A stretch of DNA of 64,000 nucleotides, taken from DASXYG01 sp036502625 (GTDB taxonomy: Bacteria; Actinomycetota; Actinomycetes; Streptosporangiales; Streptosporangiaceae). Positions 8,439 through 16,262 of this stretch are shown here, one piece after another. The translations under genes and the position numbers were made by a program. The stretch spans positions 62,001 to 126,000 of the forward strand of contig DASXYG010000095.1 of assembly GCA_036502625.1 (NCBI GenBank). The letters are read 5' to 3'. The notes under the pieces were generated by a model, which was given only the letters and a program-made list of their open reading frames with translations, did not search any database and was not told where the DNA came from. Numbering within the stretch: position 1 is the stretch's first letter; each line of letters starts with the position of its first letter.

Positions 8439-8870
8439 TCACACGATCGCGATCTGGTCGAGCCGTTTCACGGCCAGCCGCCGGTAGAGCTGGTTCTGGC
8501 ACCAGTACGCGTCCACTTCGGTGATCCGGTCGCCCGCGACGCCGAAGCGCCAGGCCTGGTCGACGTCCAGGTGCTTCTCCTGGTTCACGGCGCCGAGGTA
8601 CGCGGCGGCCTGGGTGCCCTCGAGCTTGAACTCCGCGAGCACCACCGCGCCCGCCTCGATGAGGTCACGGACGGTGAGCAGCAGGTCGGGGAAGGCGGCC
8701 ACCGTGTCGGTCATCAGGCGCCGCAGCCCGTCGATGCCCGCGGGCGGGGGGCCGAGCGGTGCGATGGCGACGCGCGCGGCCGGATCGACGACCGCGAGTG
8801 CGGCATCGACGTCGCGGCGTGCGTAGGCGTCGAGGAAGGCACGTACCGTCTGCCCGGGTGTGGCGCTCAT
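8439..8870 (-). CDS. SnoaL/NTF2-like protein, second copy
   Basis: 143 residues, related in plan to the next gene: V-R-A-F-L-D-A-Y-A-R-R-D-V-D-A-A-L-A-V near the start and V-D-A-Y-W-C-Q-N-Q-L-Y-R-R-L at the end. It probably arose by duplication or forms a heteromer with its neighbour. ATG 8870 overlaps the stop of the DJ-1 gene (ATGA), and its own stop is 11 nt before the second SnoaL gene. No catalytic residues can be assigned with certainty. Confidence 0.72.
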   Translation of the reverse strand: MSATPGQTVRAFLDAYARRDVDAALAVVDPAARVAIAPLGPPPAGIDGLRRLMTDTVAAFPDLLLTVRDLIEAGAVVLAEFKLEGTQAAAYLGAVNQEKHLDVDQAWRFGVAGDRITEVDAYWCQNQLYRRLAVKRLDQIAIV

Positions 8871-9886
8871 CGGATCTCCAGGGCTTTCAGCACCGCGTCG
8901 GCGGTGGCCTCGGTCGAGTTGGGGTTCTGCCCGGTGATCAGGTTCCGGTCGACCACCACGTGCGACACCCAGGCGGTCGGGGCGTCGTCGAACACGGCGC
9001 CCGCGTTCTTCAGCCCGATGTCGAGGTACCACGACATGCCGAGCCGCCCGGTCACCGTCTGGTCCTCCTCCTCGTCGGTGAAGCTCGTCAGCCGATAGCC
9101 GTCGAACAGCCACTGCCCGTCGTCACGGTCCGGAGCCGACAGCAGCAGCGCCGGGCCGTGGCACAACGCGGCGATCGGGGCGCGCTTGCCGTGCAGGATC
9201 CGCAATAGGCGGGCCACGTCCGGGTTGTCGGCGAGGTCCACCATCGGCCCGTGCCCGCCCGGCGCGAACACCGCGTCGAACTCGGCGAGCTGGTCGTCGG
9301 TGAGCCGGGCCAGGGAAAGCGGCTCGCGAAAGCCCGGTATGGCCTCCAGCCGCCGACGGCGTTCGCCGGCCAGGGCGGCGGCCGCCGCGTCCAGTTCGTC
9401 CACCGCGGCCTGGAGCTCCGCACGCGACAGGCCGCCGTCGAGCCCATCGGCGACCATCACGTCGACGAGCGGCCGGTCCTGCCGCCAGGCGATCCTGGCG
9501 GCCTGGCCGACCAGCGTGTGCGCCGCGTCCGCCGCCATGCCGCGCTCGACCAGCCGCTGGACGATCCGGCGTGCGGCGACAAGCCCGAGCTCGGTGTTCT
9601 GGTGCAGGGTGATGCGGATGTCGTCCGGGTCGTTGTTGAAGGTCCGCGACACCGAGGCGAAGAAGTCCTGATCCTCTTCCGGATAGTGGAAGAAGGGCTC
9701 GAGCCCGTACGGGTCGGCGACGGGCGGGCGGCCATCGGGCGTGATCACCGTGACGTCCGCGCCCGCGGCGGTGAACCGCTCGTACGGCTTGATGGCCTCC
9801 TCGGCGAAGTAACCGGTGGGGTGCCGACGCCCGTCGGCCAGTTCGATCTCGGTAGCGCTGGACACGAGGTAGGCGATACGCGCCAT
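8867..9886 (-). CDS. DJ-1/PfpI family protein (Hsp31/glyoxalase III-like) with a large insertion
   Basis: 339 residues. The family signature is clear: an N-terminal S-S-A-T-E-I-E-L-A-D-G-R-R-H-P-T-G-Y-F segment, F-A-P-G-G-H-G-P-M in the second half, and the nucleophile elbow A-A-L-C-H-G-P-A. The proteins are glutamine-amidotransferase-like hydrolases, some acting as glyoxalase III or protein deglycase. Between about residues 75 and 190 lies an extra helical segment not present in the 230-residue homologue at 10147-10881. It is first in the monooxygenase operon, with GGGAG before ATG 9886. It may detoxify a reactive aldehyde or epoxide; this is inference. Confidence 0.8.
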   Translation of the reverse strand: MARIAYLVSSATEIELADGRRHPTGYFAEEAIKPYERFTAAGADVTVITPDGRPPVADPYGLEPFFHYPEEDQDFFASVSRTFNNDPDDIRITLHQNTELGLVAARRIVQRLVERGMAADAAHTLVGQAARIAWRQDRPLVDVMVADGLDGGLSRAELQAAVDELDAAAAALAGERRRRLEAIPGFREPLSLARLTDDQLAEFDAVFAPGGHGPMVDLADNPDVARLLRILHGKRAPIAALCHGPALLLSAPDRDDGQWLFDGYRLTSFTDEEEDQTVTGRLGMSWYLDIGLKNAGAVFDDAPTAWVSHVVVDRNLITGQNPNSTEATADAVLKALEIR

Positions 9887-9984
9887 CTCAACTCCCTCAG
9901 ATCCCGAGGAGCGGCCGGTGGGTAACTGGACGTGACGGTAGCCGCAGTGTGGCCCAGGTCTCATCACAGATTCCTGCGGGGCTT

Positions 9985-10046
9985 GTGCGGATTCCGACTC
10001 GATGTCATGCCGGGGTGCGGGTTCCTGCTGACCTGTGCGGGATTCG
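9985..10046. promoter_or_regulatory. Three direct repeats GTGCGG-N(1-2)-TTC in the divergent promoter region
   Basis: Between the divergent DJ-1 genes (starts 9886 minus and 10147 plus) the word GTGCGG recurs at 9985, 10015 and 10035. The first two copies are followed by ATTCC and GTTCC, the third by GATTC. Direct repeats are the usual form of AraC-family activator sites, and an AraC-type gene lies at 10896-11852. No clean -35/-10 pair is visible. The link to the regulator is inference. Confidence 0.4.
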
Positions 10047-10146
10047 AGTTCCGCACCGGATTTCGCGGGTGCGGCGGGCTTACATTCGCCGGGACAGGGG
10101 TCCGCGGAACCCGCGCTGGCCGACGCTCTCAGAACCGAGGTGACCC

Positions 10147-10881
10147 ATGGCCCACGTACTGTTCGCCGTCTCCGGATCGGACCACTGGACGCTGCGGGAC
10201 GGCACCCGCCACCCGTGCGGTTTCTGGCCGGAGGAGCTGGCCGTACCGCACGAGATCTTCCGTGCGGCGGGGTTCGCGATCACTATCGCCACGCCGGGTG
10301 CGGCGGTGCCGGTCGCCGACGAGGCCGGGTTCAGCGCGGCGATGAACGGCGGCTCGGACGAACCGGGCCGCCGCTTCCGCGCGTACCTGGACGGCATCGC
10401 CGCCGAGCTGCGCGCGCCGGTCGACCTCGACCTGCTCGACGCCGCCGACTACGACGCCGTGTTCGTGCCCGGTGGGCATGGTCCGATGGAGGATCTCGCC
10501 GCATCCGAGCGCTTCGGCGCGCTCGTCGGGCGGTTCGACGCCGCGGGGAAGCCGGTAGCCGCCGTGTGCCACGGTCCCGCGGCCCTGCTCCCCGCGCGTG
10601 GCGCGGACGGGGCGTGGCTGTTCGGCGGGCGCCGGGTGACCGGTTTCAGCAACGCGGAGGAACGCCAGGTGGGGCTGGCCGATCAGGCACCGTGGCTGTT
10701 GGAGGACCGGCTCGTCGATTCCGGCGGCCGCTACGAGACGAGCGACGGCGCATGGAAGCCGTACGTCGTCACCGACGGGACGCTGTACACCGGCCAGAAC
10801 CCGGCGTCGTCCGCCCCCCTGGCCGACCACCTGGTGACGATCCTCAGCGGCGTCGCGCACGCGGACCTGCCCCGGCGCTGA
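10147..10881 (+). CDS. DJ-1/PfpI family protein (Hsp31/glyoxalase III-like)
   Basis: 244 residues with S-G-S-D-H-W-T-L-R-D-G-T-R-H-P at the start, F-V-P-G-G-H-G-P-M-E-D and the nucleophile motif A-A-V-C-H-G-P-A. It is a compact paralogue of the protein encoded at 8867-9886, from which it is transcribed divergently. Likely roles are glyoxalase III, chaperone or deglycase activity in the cytoplasm. GAGGTGA precedes ATG 10147. It converges on the AraC gene, with 14 nt between stops. Confidence 0.8.
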   Translation: MAHVLFAVSGSDHWTLRDGTRHPCGFWPEELAVPHEIFRAAGFAITIATPGAAVPVADEAGFSAAMNGGSDEPGRRFRAYLDGIAAELRAPVDLDLLDAADYDAVFVPGGHGPMEDLAASERFGALVGRFDAAGKPVAAVCHGPAALLPARGADGAWLFGGRRVTGFSNAEERQVGLADQAPWLLEDRLVDSGGRYETSDGAWKPYVVTDGTLYTGQNPASSAPLADHLVTILSGVAHADLPRR

Positions 10882-10895
10882 CAGCGCGGGGCCTC

Positions 10896-11852
10896 TCAGT
10901 CGGCCTGGAGCCTGCTGGTGAGCTCGTGGCCCAGCGACTCCAGGTCGCAGTAGGCCCGGGGGGTAGCGCCGAACCGCTCCCGGAACTCGTTGATGAAATG
11001 CGAGGTGCTCGCGTAGCCGACGCCACGCGACACCTGCGTCACGCTCAGCTCCCCCGCGATGAGCAGGTCCCGGGCGCGGTTCAGCCGCATCTCCTTCACG
11101 AACTGGTACGGCGACTTACCGGTCACGTCGCGGAACAGGTGCGAGAACGCCGACGGACTCAGCGACACGCGCTCGGCCATGTCGCTCACCGTCAGCGGCT
11201 CGGCCATGTTCTCCCGTACGTACGCGACGACATCGCTCACCGGGTTGCGCTCGGTCTCGGCCGCCGCCACCTTGAGCAGCCGCCCGAACTGCTCAGCCTG
11301 CAGGATCCGATAGACGATCTCCTGCAGGTACAACGGCGCCAGCACGCGCCGGTCGGCCTCGGTGTCCGTGGCCTGCAGGAACCGCACCGTCGCCGCCATC
11401 AGCGTGCTGTCCAGCGGCGTCACGAACGCGCGGTCCGCGTCCGACGACGGGTTCACCGGCCGGCCGAACGTCGTCGTGCGCCGCTCGAGCAGATCGGACG
11501 ACACCCGCCGGACGAGCGCCGGGTCGATCTGCAGGACGAGGGACAGGAACGGCTTGGCCGGCGACGCCTCCAAGATCTCGGCGGTGAACGTCTGGCTGTT
11601 GCTCAGCACCAGGTAATTGAAGGGATCGTAGAAATACTCCACGCCCTCCACGACGACGCATTTACGACCCTGCGCCACGATGCACAGCGACAGGGACCGC
11701 ACCTCCTCCCACGTCGGCGCCACAGTTCCCGTGAAGTGGAAGAAGGTCAGACCCGGCCACGTCCCCGGATTACCGCCGATCCGGGGACTTCGCGACTTGA
11801 TCTCGGCGACGAGGTCGCCCGACGAGTACACCTCGTCATGAGGGCGCAACAT
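10896..11852 (-). CDS. AraC-family transcriptional regulator
   Basis: About 318 residues. The N-terminal sensor half resembles the AraC_N domain (G-L-T-F-F-H-F-T-G-T, then Y-F-Y-D-P-F-N-Y-L-V-L-S). The C-terminal 100 residues hold two helix-turn-helix motifs: V-S-D-M-A-E-R-V-S-L-S-P-S-A-F-S-H-L-F and V-S-R-G-V-G-Y-A-S-T-S-H-F-I-N-E-F. It is the obvious candidate regulator of the monooxygenase operon. The start is uncertain: ATG 11852 has no good ribosome binding site, and a 16-residue extension to GTG 11900 is possible. Confidence 0.85.
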   Translation of the reverse strand: MLRPHDEVYSSGDLVAEIKSRSPRIGGNPGTWPGLTFFHFTGTVAPTWEEVRSLSLCIVAQGRKCVVVEGVEYFYDPFNYLVLSNSQTFTAEILEASPAKPFLSLVLQIDPALVRRVSSDLLERRTTTFGRPVNPSSDADRAFVTPLDSTLMAATVRFLQATDTEADRRVLAPLYLQEIVYRILQAEQFGRLLKVAAAETERNPVSDVVAYVRENMAEPLTVSDMAERVSLSPSAFSHLFRDVTGKSPYQFVKEMRLNRARDLLIAGELSVTQVSRGVGYASTSHFINEFRERFGATPRAYCDLESLGHELTSRLQAD

Positions 11853-11989
11853 ATGCGACACGTTTTCTGAATAACACCCCGCCGACTCCCGCGCAATCAC
11901 CAACCGGCGACCGGATGGGCCCGGTGCGGCGCCGGCGCCGGGCGCCGCGTACGGATGCGGCCGACCAGTACGGTCGCCGCCGCGAGGGA

Positions 11990-12273
11990 CCGGGATGGCA
12001 GGCGAGCGCCCGGTTCCAAACCGTCTTCGGTAGCCAACGCTTCAGACAAATCCCGTACAGACGGATAGCCGCCGGTGATCAACCGGGTCGCCGCGATACG
12101 CAGCGCGAGTGGCAGATGCCGTGCTGATCCAGCCGCCGACGCAGCAGCTCCTGCGACGCAGCCGGGGCCAGCCGACTCAACGGCAGGAACCTGCCGCCCA
12201 CGGTGACCAGCTCGCGCAGCCGGTCTTCACTGTTGACCACCACCACGCTGCCCGCCCTCACCGCCCGCAGCAT
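11990..12273 (-). pseudogene. Frameshifted remnant of an NB-ARC (AfsR/SARP-type) regulator
   Basis: The minus strand reads S-V-V-V-V-N-S-E-D-R-L-R-E-L and L-A-P-A-A-S-Q-E-L-L-R-R-R-L in one frame. After a frame change near 12110 it continues H-L-P-L-A-L-R-I-A-A-T-R-L. This is the order of NB-ARC motifs in AfsR-like STAND proteins: the strand before the sensor, then the GLPLAL motif. No P-loop, DNA-binding domain or TPR part remains. The piece is a decayed internal fragment. Confidence 0.5.
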
Positions 12274-12333
12274 GGCGTACCTGCCGCATCAGCAGCTCGT
12301 AGGCACCCATAAGAGCGAACGACGGCCAAGCGA

Positions 12334-12456
12334 TGTCCCCCCTCGGACACTCTCCAGTACATGATCGCTCGGGTTCGCCTGGGCGATCATTTTGTTTTGG
12401 CCGGGGTGGTAGGTGAGGGCAAGACCGAGCTCGGTGTAGACCTCGCGTCGCGGAGT
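12334..12456 (-). pseudogene. C-terminal scrap of a serine-recombinase-like protein
   Basis: In one minus-strand frame the sequence reads R-E-V-Y-T-E-L-G-L-A-L-T-Y-H-P-G-Q and then V-R-G-G-T. I recognise this as the extreme C-terminus of large serine recombinases of actinobacterial mobile elements (usual form Y-x-E-L-G-L-x-L-T-Y). No catalytic domain is present. The call rests on a short motif from memory. It marks the region as a former integration site. Confidence 0.4.
12361..12398 (+). terminator. Possible Rho-independent terminator
   Basis: Perfect 8-bp inverted repeat ATGATCGC (12361-12368) and GCGATCAT (12383-12390) with a 14-nt loop, followed by TTTGTTTT. No plus-strand gene ends just before it, and it overlaps the recombinase scrap, so it may be coincidental. 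Confidence 0.3.
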
Positions 12457-12589
12457 ACGGCGGCCAGGCGGAGCCGGGCTCGGCGCGGACGAGCACGCGG
12501 CCACGGCGGTGAAAACGCGCTCGTGCATCCGAGCCCCGCGCACCCCGGGAAACACTGTTCGCGTGGGCGAGATGAATGAGCAAATGCAC

Positions 12590-12967
12590 TTACCAGCAGG
12601 AGTAGATGCTTCCCCCGTTGTTCAGGCGCTCGTCCCAGATCCACCCGTAATTCTGCGAATTCGCGACCCGTACATAGGTCCAGGAGTCTCCGACATCGTT
12701 GATATAGTCGCAGTTGTACCAGACCTTGGTGCCGGCCTTAACGGAGCCGACGGGATTGCACGTGCTGTGCGGTCCGGATTGCAAAGGCACCGCCGCCAGC
12801 GTCTGGCCGCCGCCGTCATCCAGGTTGGGAGCCGTCCAACCGCAGCCGGGCGGCTCCGCCGCTCGCGCCGCGCCAGGAACGGCGAACGTGTTCGCCACAA
12901 ACAGGGCAGCGACGACGGCGGCGAGGGCCACGTACCTTCGCCCCGACCAAGAGTGCAGACGTTCCAT
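12590..12967 (-). CDS. Small secreted protein with SH3-like domain
   Basis: 125 residues. A Sec signal peptide is clear: basic start M-E-R-L-H-S-W-S-G-R-R, hydrophobic core A-L-A-A-V-V-A-A-L-F-V-A, cleavage near A-R-A-A-E. The mature part has four Cys and ends with a bacterial-SH3-like segment (G-S-V-K-A-G-T-K-V-W-Y-N-C, W-T-Y-V-R-V, G-W-I-W-D). Similar small actinobacterial exported proteins have no known role. AAGGGAG precedes ATG 12967. Its upstream region shares a strong motif with the secreted protein gene at 16359-16832. Confidence 0.75.
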   Translation of the reverse strand: MERLHSWSGRRYVALAAVVAALFVANTFAVPGAARAAEPPGCGWTAPNLDDGGGQTLAAVPLQSGPHSTCNPVGSVKAGTKVWYNCDYINDVGDSWTYVRVANSQNYGWIWDERLNNGGSIYSCW

Positions 12968-13067
12968 CGCGCAACGCTCCCTTCTTCGCGGAGACAATTC
13001 CGCGTCCGCGCCGATTGCCTGAGGCACAGGGCGGGCGCAAACCAGAGCGTGGCATTACGCAGTGCCC

Positions 13068-13089
13068 GGCATAAGTAGGGAAATCCCTA
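13068..13089 (-). promoter_or_regulatory. Shared palindromic upstream motif, copy 1
   Basis: Read on the minus strand from 13089: TAGGGATTTCCCTA followed at once by CTTATGCC. It is a 7+7 dyad with one central mismatch, 101-122 nt before the secreted SH3 protein gene. The copy at 16263-16284 matches at 20 of 22 positions. This suggests a common regulator or promoter element. Confidence 0.55.
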
Positions 13090-13203
13090 GACCATGCGCC
13101 CGATAGGCTTCGAATATGGTCTATTGACGCCACGGGTTGTGCCCGGGGACGCGTCAAGACCGCGGTCTCCGCCAGACGCGTTCATCGGGGACGCCGACCG
13201 GTG

Positions 13204-13575
13204 TCATCGTCCGGATGAGACATCGCGGGTGATCTGGTCGATCCGTCGAAGGCGGCCGTCCGCGGCGAGCTGACCGAACATGTAGATCTCTGTCGCGATC
13301 GTCTTCCCGCCGGCCATGTCGGCGGTCAGGGTGTAGCGCGCGGCCACCTGATCGGCCGTGCTCACGGTCTCGTGCATTTCGACGCGGACGCCTGTGGCGC
13401 GCTTGCGGGCCGGTCGGACATGCGCGAGCAGCTTCGCCCGGTCGAGCGGGATGCCGTCGTTGCACATGACGAAGTCCGGCGTGTGGTAGCGGTCGAACAC
13501 CGTTCCCGCGTCCTCCGTGCCGAAGGCGACTTCCTGGGGGTACCGAGTGAGGTAGGCGGAGATGTTGATATCCAT
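13204..13575 (-). CDS. SnoaL/NTF2-like protein
   Basis: 123 residues with the NTF2-like pattern: I-S-A-Y-L-T-R-Y-P-Q-E-V-A-F-G, F-D-R-Y-H-T-P-D-F-V-M, and a C-terminal G-R-L-R-R-I-D-Q-I-T-R-D. The family includes small hydrolases, cyclases and binding proteins; no function can be assigned. I use ATG 13575, preceded by AAGGAT, and not an upstream frame extension. It is transcribed divergently from the TetR gene that starts at 13650, which probably controls it. Confidence 0.7.
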   Translation of the reverse strand: MDINISAYLTRYPQEVAFGTEDAGTVFDRYHTPDFVMCNDGIPLDRAKLLAHVRPARKRATGVRVEMHETVSTADQVAARYTLTADMAGGKTIATEIYMFGQLAADGRLRRIDQITRDVSSGR

Positions 13576-13614
13576 GATCAGATCCTTGTCGATCGACGTA
13601 GCTCTGACAGCAAT

Positions 13615-13645
13615 GTCCAACTTAGCCTCGTACGGTAGGGTTGAC
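13615..13645. promoter_or_regulatory. Imperfect dyad between the divergent SnoaL and TetR genes
   Basis: GTCCAAC (13615-13621) and GTTGAC (13640-13645) form imperfect arms around the centre CGTACG (13629-13634). It lies just before the TetR start, where an autoregulatory operator is expected. The arms are not perfect, so the call is tentative. Confidence 0.3.
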
Positions 13646-13649
13646 AACC

Positions 13650-14243
13650 GTGTCTGAGGTAAGTGGGTCGAGGCAACGGCGGCAGCGGGCCGACGCGCGA
13701 CGCAGCATCGCCGCGATCATGGACGCCTCGGTCGTGTTGCTGGGTCGGCAGCCGGGCGCGTCGGTGGACGAGATCGCGAGGGCCGCCGGGGTTTCACGCC
13801 AGACGATTTACGCGCACTATCCGTCCCGCGACGCGCTGCTGGAGGCCGTGACACAGCACGTCTCTGCCGAGGTCACGCGGGAGCTCAGCGGCCTCGACCT
13901 CGACCGGGGCCATGCGATCGACGCCCTGGGACGCTGGGTCGACACCGGCTGGGCGCTGATGACGCGCTACCCGGTGCTGCTCACCTCGGCGATCGTCGCG
14001 CCGGAAGGCGACGACGAGCGGGAGCGCCACGAACCGGTCATGGGCGGGCTGCTCCGGCTCATCGAGCGGGGGCGCCGCCGCCGCGAGTTCGACCCGGCGA
14101 TGCCGGCGTCCTGGTACCTCGCCGCGATCATCGGCCTCGGCCACGCCGCCGGCGACGAGGTCACCGCCGGCCGGATGACACGGGCCAAAGCCGGCGCGGC
14201 ATTCCGGGAGAGCGTGCTCAGGGTGTGTCGCGCACCCCTGTGA
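13650..14243 (+). CDS. TetR/AcrR-family transcriptional regulator
   Basis: About 197 residues. N-terminal helix-turn-helix: S-V-D-E-I-A-R-A-A-G-V-S-R-Q-T-I-Y-A-H-Y-P-S-R, the standard TetR recognition helix pattern. The C-terminal ligand domain is variable. I prefer GTG 13650, with AGGG 9 nt upstream, over TTG 13641, which abuts the AGGG. It likely represses itself and the divergent SnoaL-like gene. Confidence 0.85.
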   Translation: MSEVSGSRQRRQRADARRSIAAIMDASVVLLGRQPGASVDEIARAAGVSRQTIYAHYPSRDALLEAVTQHVSAEVTRELSGLDLDRGHAIDALGRWVDTGWALMTRYPVLLTSAIVAPEGDDERERHEPVMGGLLRLIERGRRRREFDPAMPASWYLAAIIGLGHAAGDEVTAGRMTRAKAGAAFRESVLRVCRAPL

Positions 14244-14303
14244 CCCCCCGCGTCGACAGCCGATTTCGTGATTCTCCCGACCCGATGGGGCCGCGTTCCG
14301 CCT

Positions 14304-14819
14304 TCACCTGGGGATGCGAACCATGTGGCGTGGTCCGCCGGAAGGGACGAGGGAGAACCCCAGCGGCTCGTACACTTTCCGCGCCAGAATCTGATTAGCG
14401 GTCGTGATGTGCAGGGTGATTCCCACCCGGTCGGCCTCGGCGCAGACTTGGGAGAGCAGGTCTATTCCCCGATGCGTGCCCGATGGCCACGCGGCGACAT
14501 CGACAAGACGCCAATTCCCCTGCCATCGGATCACCCTCAGCGAGGCGGATTCATCGATGAGGATCACGGAGCGCGGCCTCCACCTGCTCAACGAATGCGT
14601 GAACGGCATGATCAGAATGGATCCAAGCAGACGAATTCTCCGCAGTTTCGTCGCGCGGGACCAGAATGCTCGAGCACAGCGATAGGACGCTTTCAGTGCC
14701 GTTCGACGCAATACCGGACGCCTGTGGAATGGCCGGGCCGAATTCGGCAGAAAATTCCATGACGGGACGATGGCCAGTACGATCAAGATAACGAGCGCCA
14801 GCGCCATATCTACCAACAT
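14304..14819 (-). CDS. Membrane-anchored GNAT-like acetyltransferase (small)
   Basis: About 171 residues. An N-terminal hydrophobic helix (M-A-L-A-L-V-I-L-I-V-L-A-I-V) is followed by a basic stretch and then a shortened GNAT fold. The last part has the GNAT hallmark of a helix with A-N-Q-I-L-A-R-K-V-Y-E-P-L-G-F-S-L-V. The acetyl-CoA loop (R/Q-x-x-G-x-G/A) appears only as H-R-G-I-D, so activity is uncertain. The ribosome binding site before ATG 14819 is weak. It may be a degenerate or specialised member. Confidence 0.5.
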   Translation of the reverse strand: MLVDMALALVILIVLAIVPSWNFLPNSARPFHRRPVLRRTALKASYRCARAFWSRATKLRRIRLLGSILIMPFTHSLSRWRPRSVILIDESASLRVIRWQGNWRLVDVAAWPSGTHRGIDLLSQVCAEADRVGITLHITTANQILARKVYEPLGFSLVPSGGPRHMVRIPR

Positions 14820-14962
14820 CGATGTCACCACCTGGTCACGACGGCGGGACTGGACCCCATGAGCGTACGTCGGCCGCCCCACCCGCCGGTCGTGCCCCTC
14901 CGAGGCGGCACGAAGCTCGTTCGCGGCGCCCGAGGTGCAGCACCGCTACCCGGCGGGAGCGG

Positions 14963-15556
14963 TCATTCGGGCAGGGAGCGGAGGTAGGTCATGAGGGCTG
15001 CGCCGCGGGGGGAGAGGTGGTAGCCGGTTTCGAGGCTTTGGGTGAGGCCGAGGGATTTGAGGCGGCGGACGTCGGACTTGAAGGGGAGTTTGTCGCGGTT
15101 CAGGTGGTCGGCGAGGTCCTGGGCGCGCAGGCCGGGGTGTTGCTCGATGAGGCGGAGGACGTCGCGGGTCCAGGGGGCGCGGCGGCTGCGGGTGTCGATG
15201 GTGTCCAGGGCGGCTTTGAGGCCGGCCAGTTCGCGGTCGGTCAGGTCGGCGTTGGTGGCCAGCTCCGATCGGGGGTCGGGGCCGCCCAGATGGAGCATGA
15301 CGCGGTGGTAGCCGCCGTCCTTGGTGCTCTTGGACAGGGCGGTGAGCAGGGCCGCGCGGCTGTCGAAGCCCGAACGGAGGGCGTCCTCCTCGGTGATCTC
15401 CTCGGGGGTGACGGCCGTGACCGAGTCGATGACGATGACCCCCGCCCAGGTGCGCTGGGTGCTCCCCGCGCGGACCCGGGGCTCGGCCCACACCCGGAAC
15501 ACCCGGTCGATCCGCCCGCCCGCGATCCCCTCGAGGACCTCCCGCCTGAACAGCAT
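14963..15556 (-). CDS. Protein with ASCH-like N-terminus and winged-helix C-terminus
   Basis: 197 residues. The first 45 (M-L-F-R-R-E-V-L-E-G-I-A-G-G-R-I-D-R-V-F-R, then G-V-I-V-I-D) look like an ASCH/PUA-type RNA-binding beta barrel. The last 70 (D-V-L-R-L-I-E-Q-H-P-G-L-R-A-Q-D-L-A, then V-R-R-L-K-S-L-G-L-T) look like a winged helix. The fold calls are by eye. The gene has GGGAGG 6 nt before ATG 15556. I do not know a function. Confidence 0.6.
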   Translation of the reverse strand: MLFRREVLEGIAGGRIDRVFRVWAEPRVRAGSTQRTWAGVIVIDSVTAVTPEEITEEDALRSGFDSRAALLTALSKSTKDGGYHRVMLHLGGPDPRSELATNADLTDRELAGLKAALDTIDTRSRRAPWTRDVLRLIEQHPGLRAQDLADHLNRDKLPFKSDVRRLKSLGLTQSLETGYHLSPRGAALMTYLRSLPE

Positions 15557-15602
15557 CGTCGCCTCCCGGGTGATGCGCCTCTCCCACTGGTCACCGACCG
15601 TC

Positions 15603-16016
15603 TCAGGAAAAGTCTGCCTCGGTGATGCCGCCGGGATGGCCGGACGGCCATTCCACCAGCTCGATCCGGTAGCCGTCCGGGTCCGTGAGCCACGAGGTCT
15701 TCGGGCCGTACGGACCGCCCGGATACCGGACGGGTCCTGGCTCCAGGCCGGCTTCGGTGAGCGTCTCCAGGGTGCTGGCGAGCGTGTCCACCTGGATCGC
15801 GAGGTGGTCGAGACCGTTGCCCACGTCGACGCCTCCGTCGGCGGGACGGTGGACCAGTTCGAGAGAGGCCGCGGGTTCGCCGGGGAACTTCAGGACGGCG
15901 AGGCGGGTTCCGCCGCCGGCGTCGATCCGGCCCAGTTCCACGTAGCCCAGGGCGGTGTAGAAGCCGAGCGAGCGGTCCAGGTTGGTGACGCGGTAGGAGA
16001 CGAAGAGTGTCTTCAC
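15603..16016 (-). CDS. VOC-family protein (glyoxalase I-like)
   Basis: 137 residues with two beta-alpha-beta-beta-beta halves: Y-R-V-T-N-L-D-R-S-L-G-F-Y-T-A-L-G-Y at the start, L-E-L-V-H in the middle, G-L-D-H-L-A-I-Q-V, and T-D-P-D-G-Y-R-I-E-L-V-E near the end. The metal ligand positions (H, E) are present as in lactoylglutathione-lyase-like proteins. The substrate is not predictable. The start is GTG 16016, overlapping the stop of the small upstream frame. Confidence 0.8.
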   Translation of the reverse strand: MKTLFVSYRVTNLDRSLGFYTALGYVELGRIDAGGGTRLAVLKFPGEPAASLELVHRPADGGVDVGNGLDHLAIQVDTLASTLETLTEAGLEPGPVRYPGGPYGPKTSWLTDPDGYRIELVEWPSGHPGGITEADFS

Positions 16017-16207
16017 TGGGCTTCCTCAGGTCGGCGTACGCGGTAGCGGAGGTGGGTGACGTCTCGGTCGTCGAGCCGGCGGACCAGGTGGAGTTCGATG
16101 TGCTCACCACCGATGCCGGCGGACTCATCGCCGCCCCTTCGGTAGCGCCGCATAGCTCGTCGGGTTCGAGGCCGTCGCCAACAGGCCGGCGGGAACGGCT
16201 CCCGCAC
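16013..16207 (-). CDS. Short unassigned reading frame upstream of the VOC gene
   Basis: 64 codons ending in a GTGA overlap with the VOC gene start, the arrangement seen in real operons. Only the last 35 residues (I-G-G-E-H-I-E-L-H-L-V-R-R-L-D-D-R-D-V) look protein-like; the start is Arg-rich with no ribosome binding site. It may be the 3' end of a lost gene that was once co-transcribed. Confidence 0.25.
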   Translation of the reverse strand: MREPFPPACWRRPRTRRAMRRYRRGGDESAGIGGEHIELHLVRRLDDRDVTHLRYRVRRPEEAQ

Positions 16208-16262
16208 GGCATCCTGCCTCGATCATCCGCTCACGGTGACCACGGATGAAAGGCGCGCAGTA

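Noticed and set aside
14820..14962. Searched for a gene or RNA in the gap before the ASCH-like protein's 3' end.
   Set aside because: Nothing seen; short frames only.
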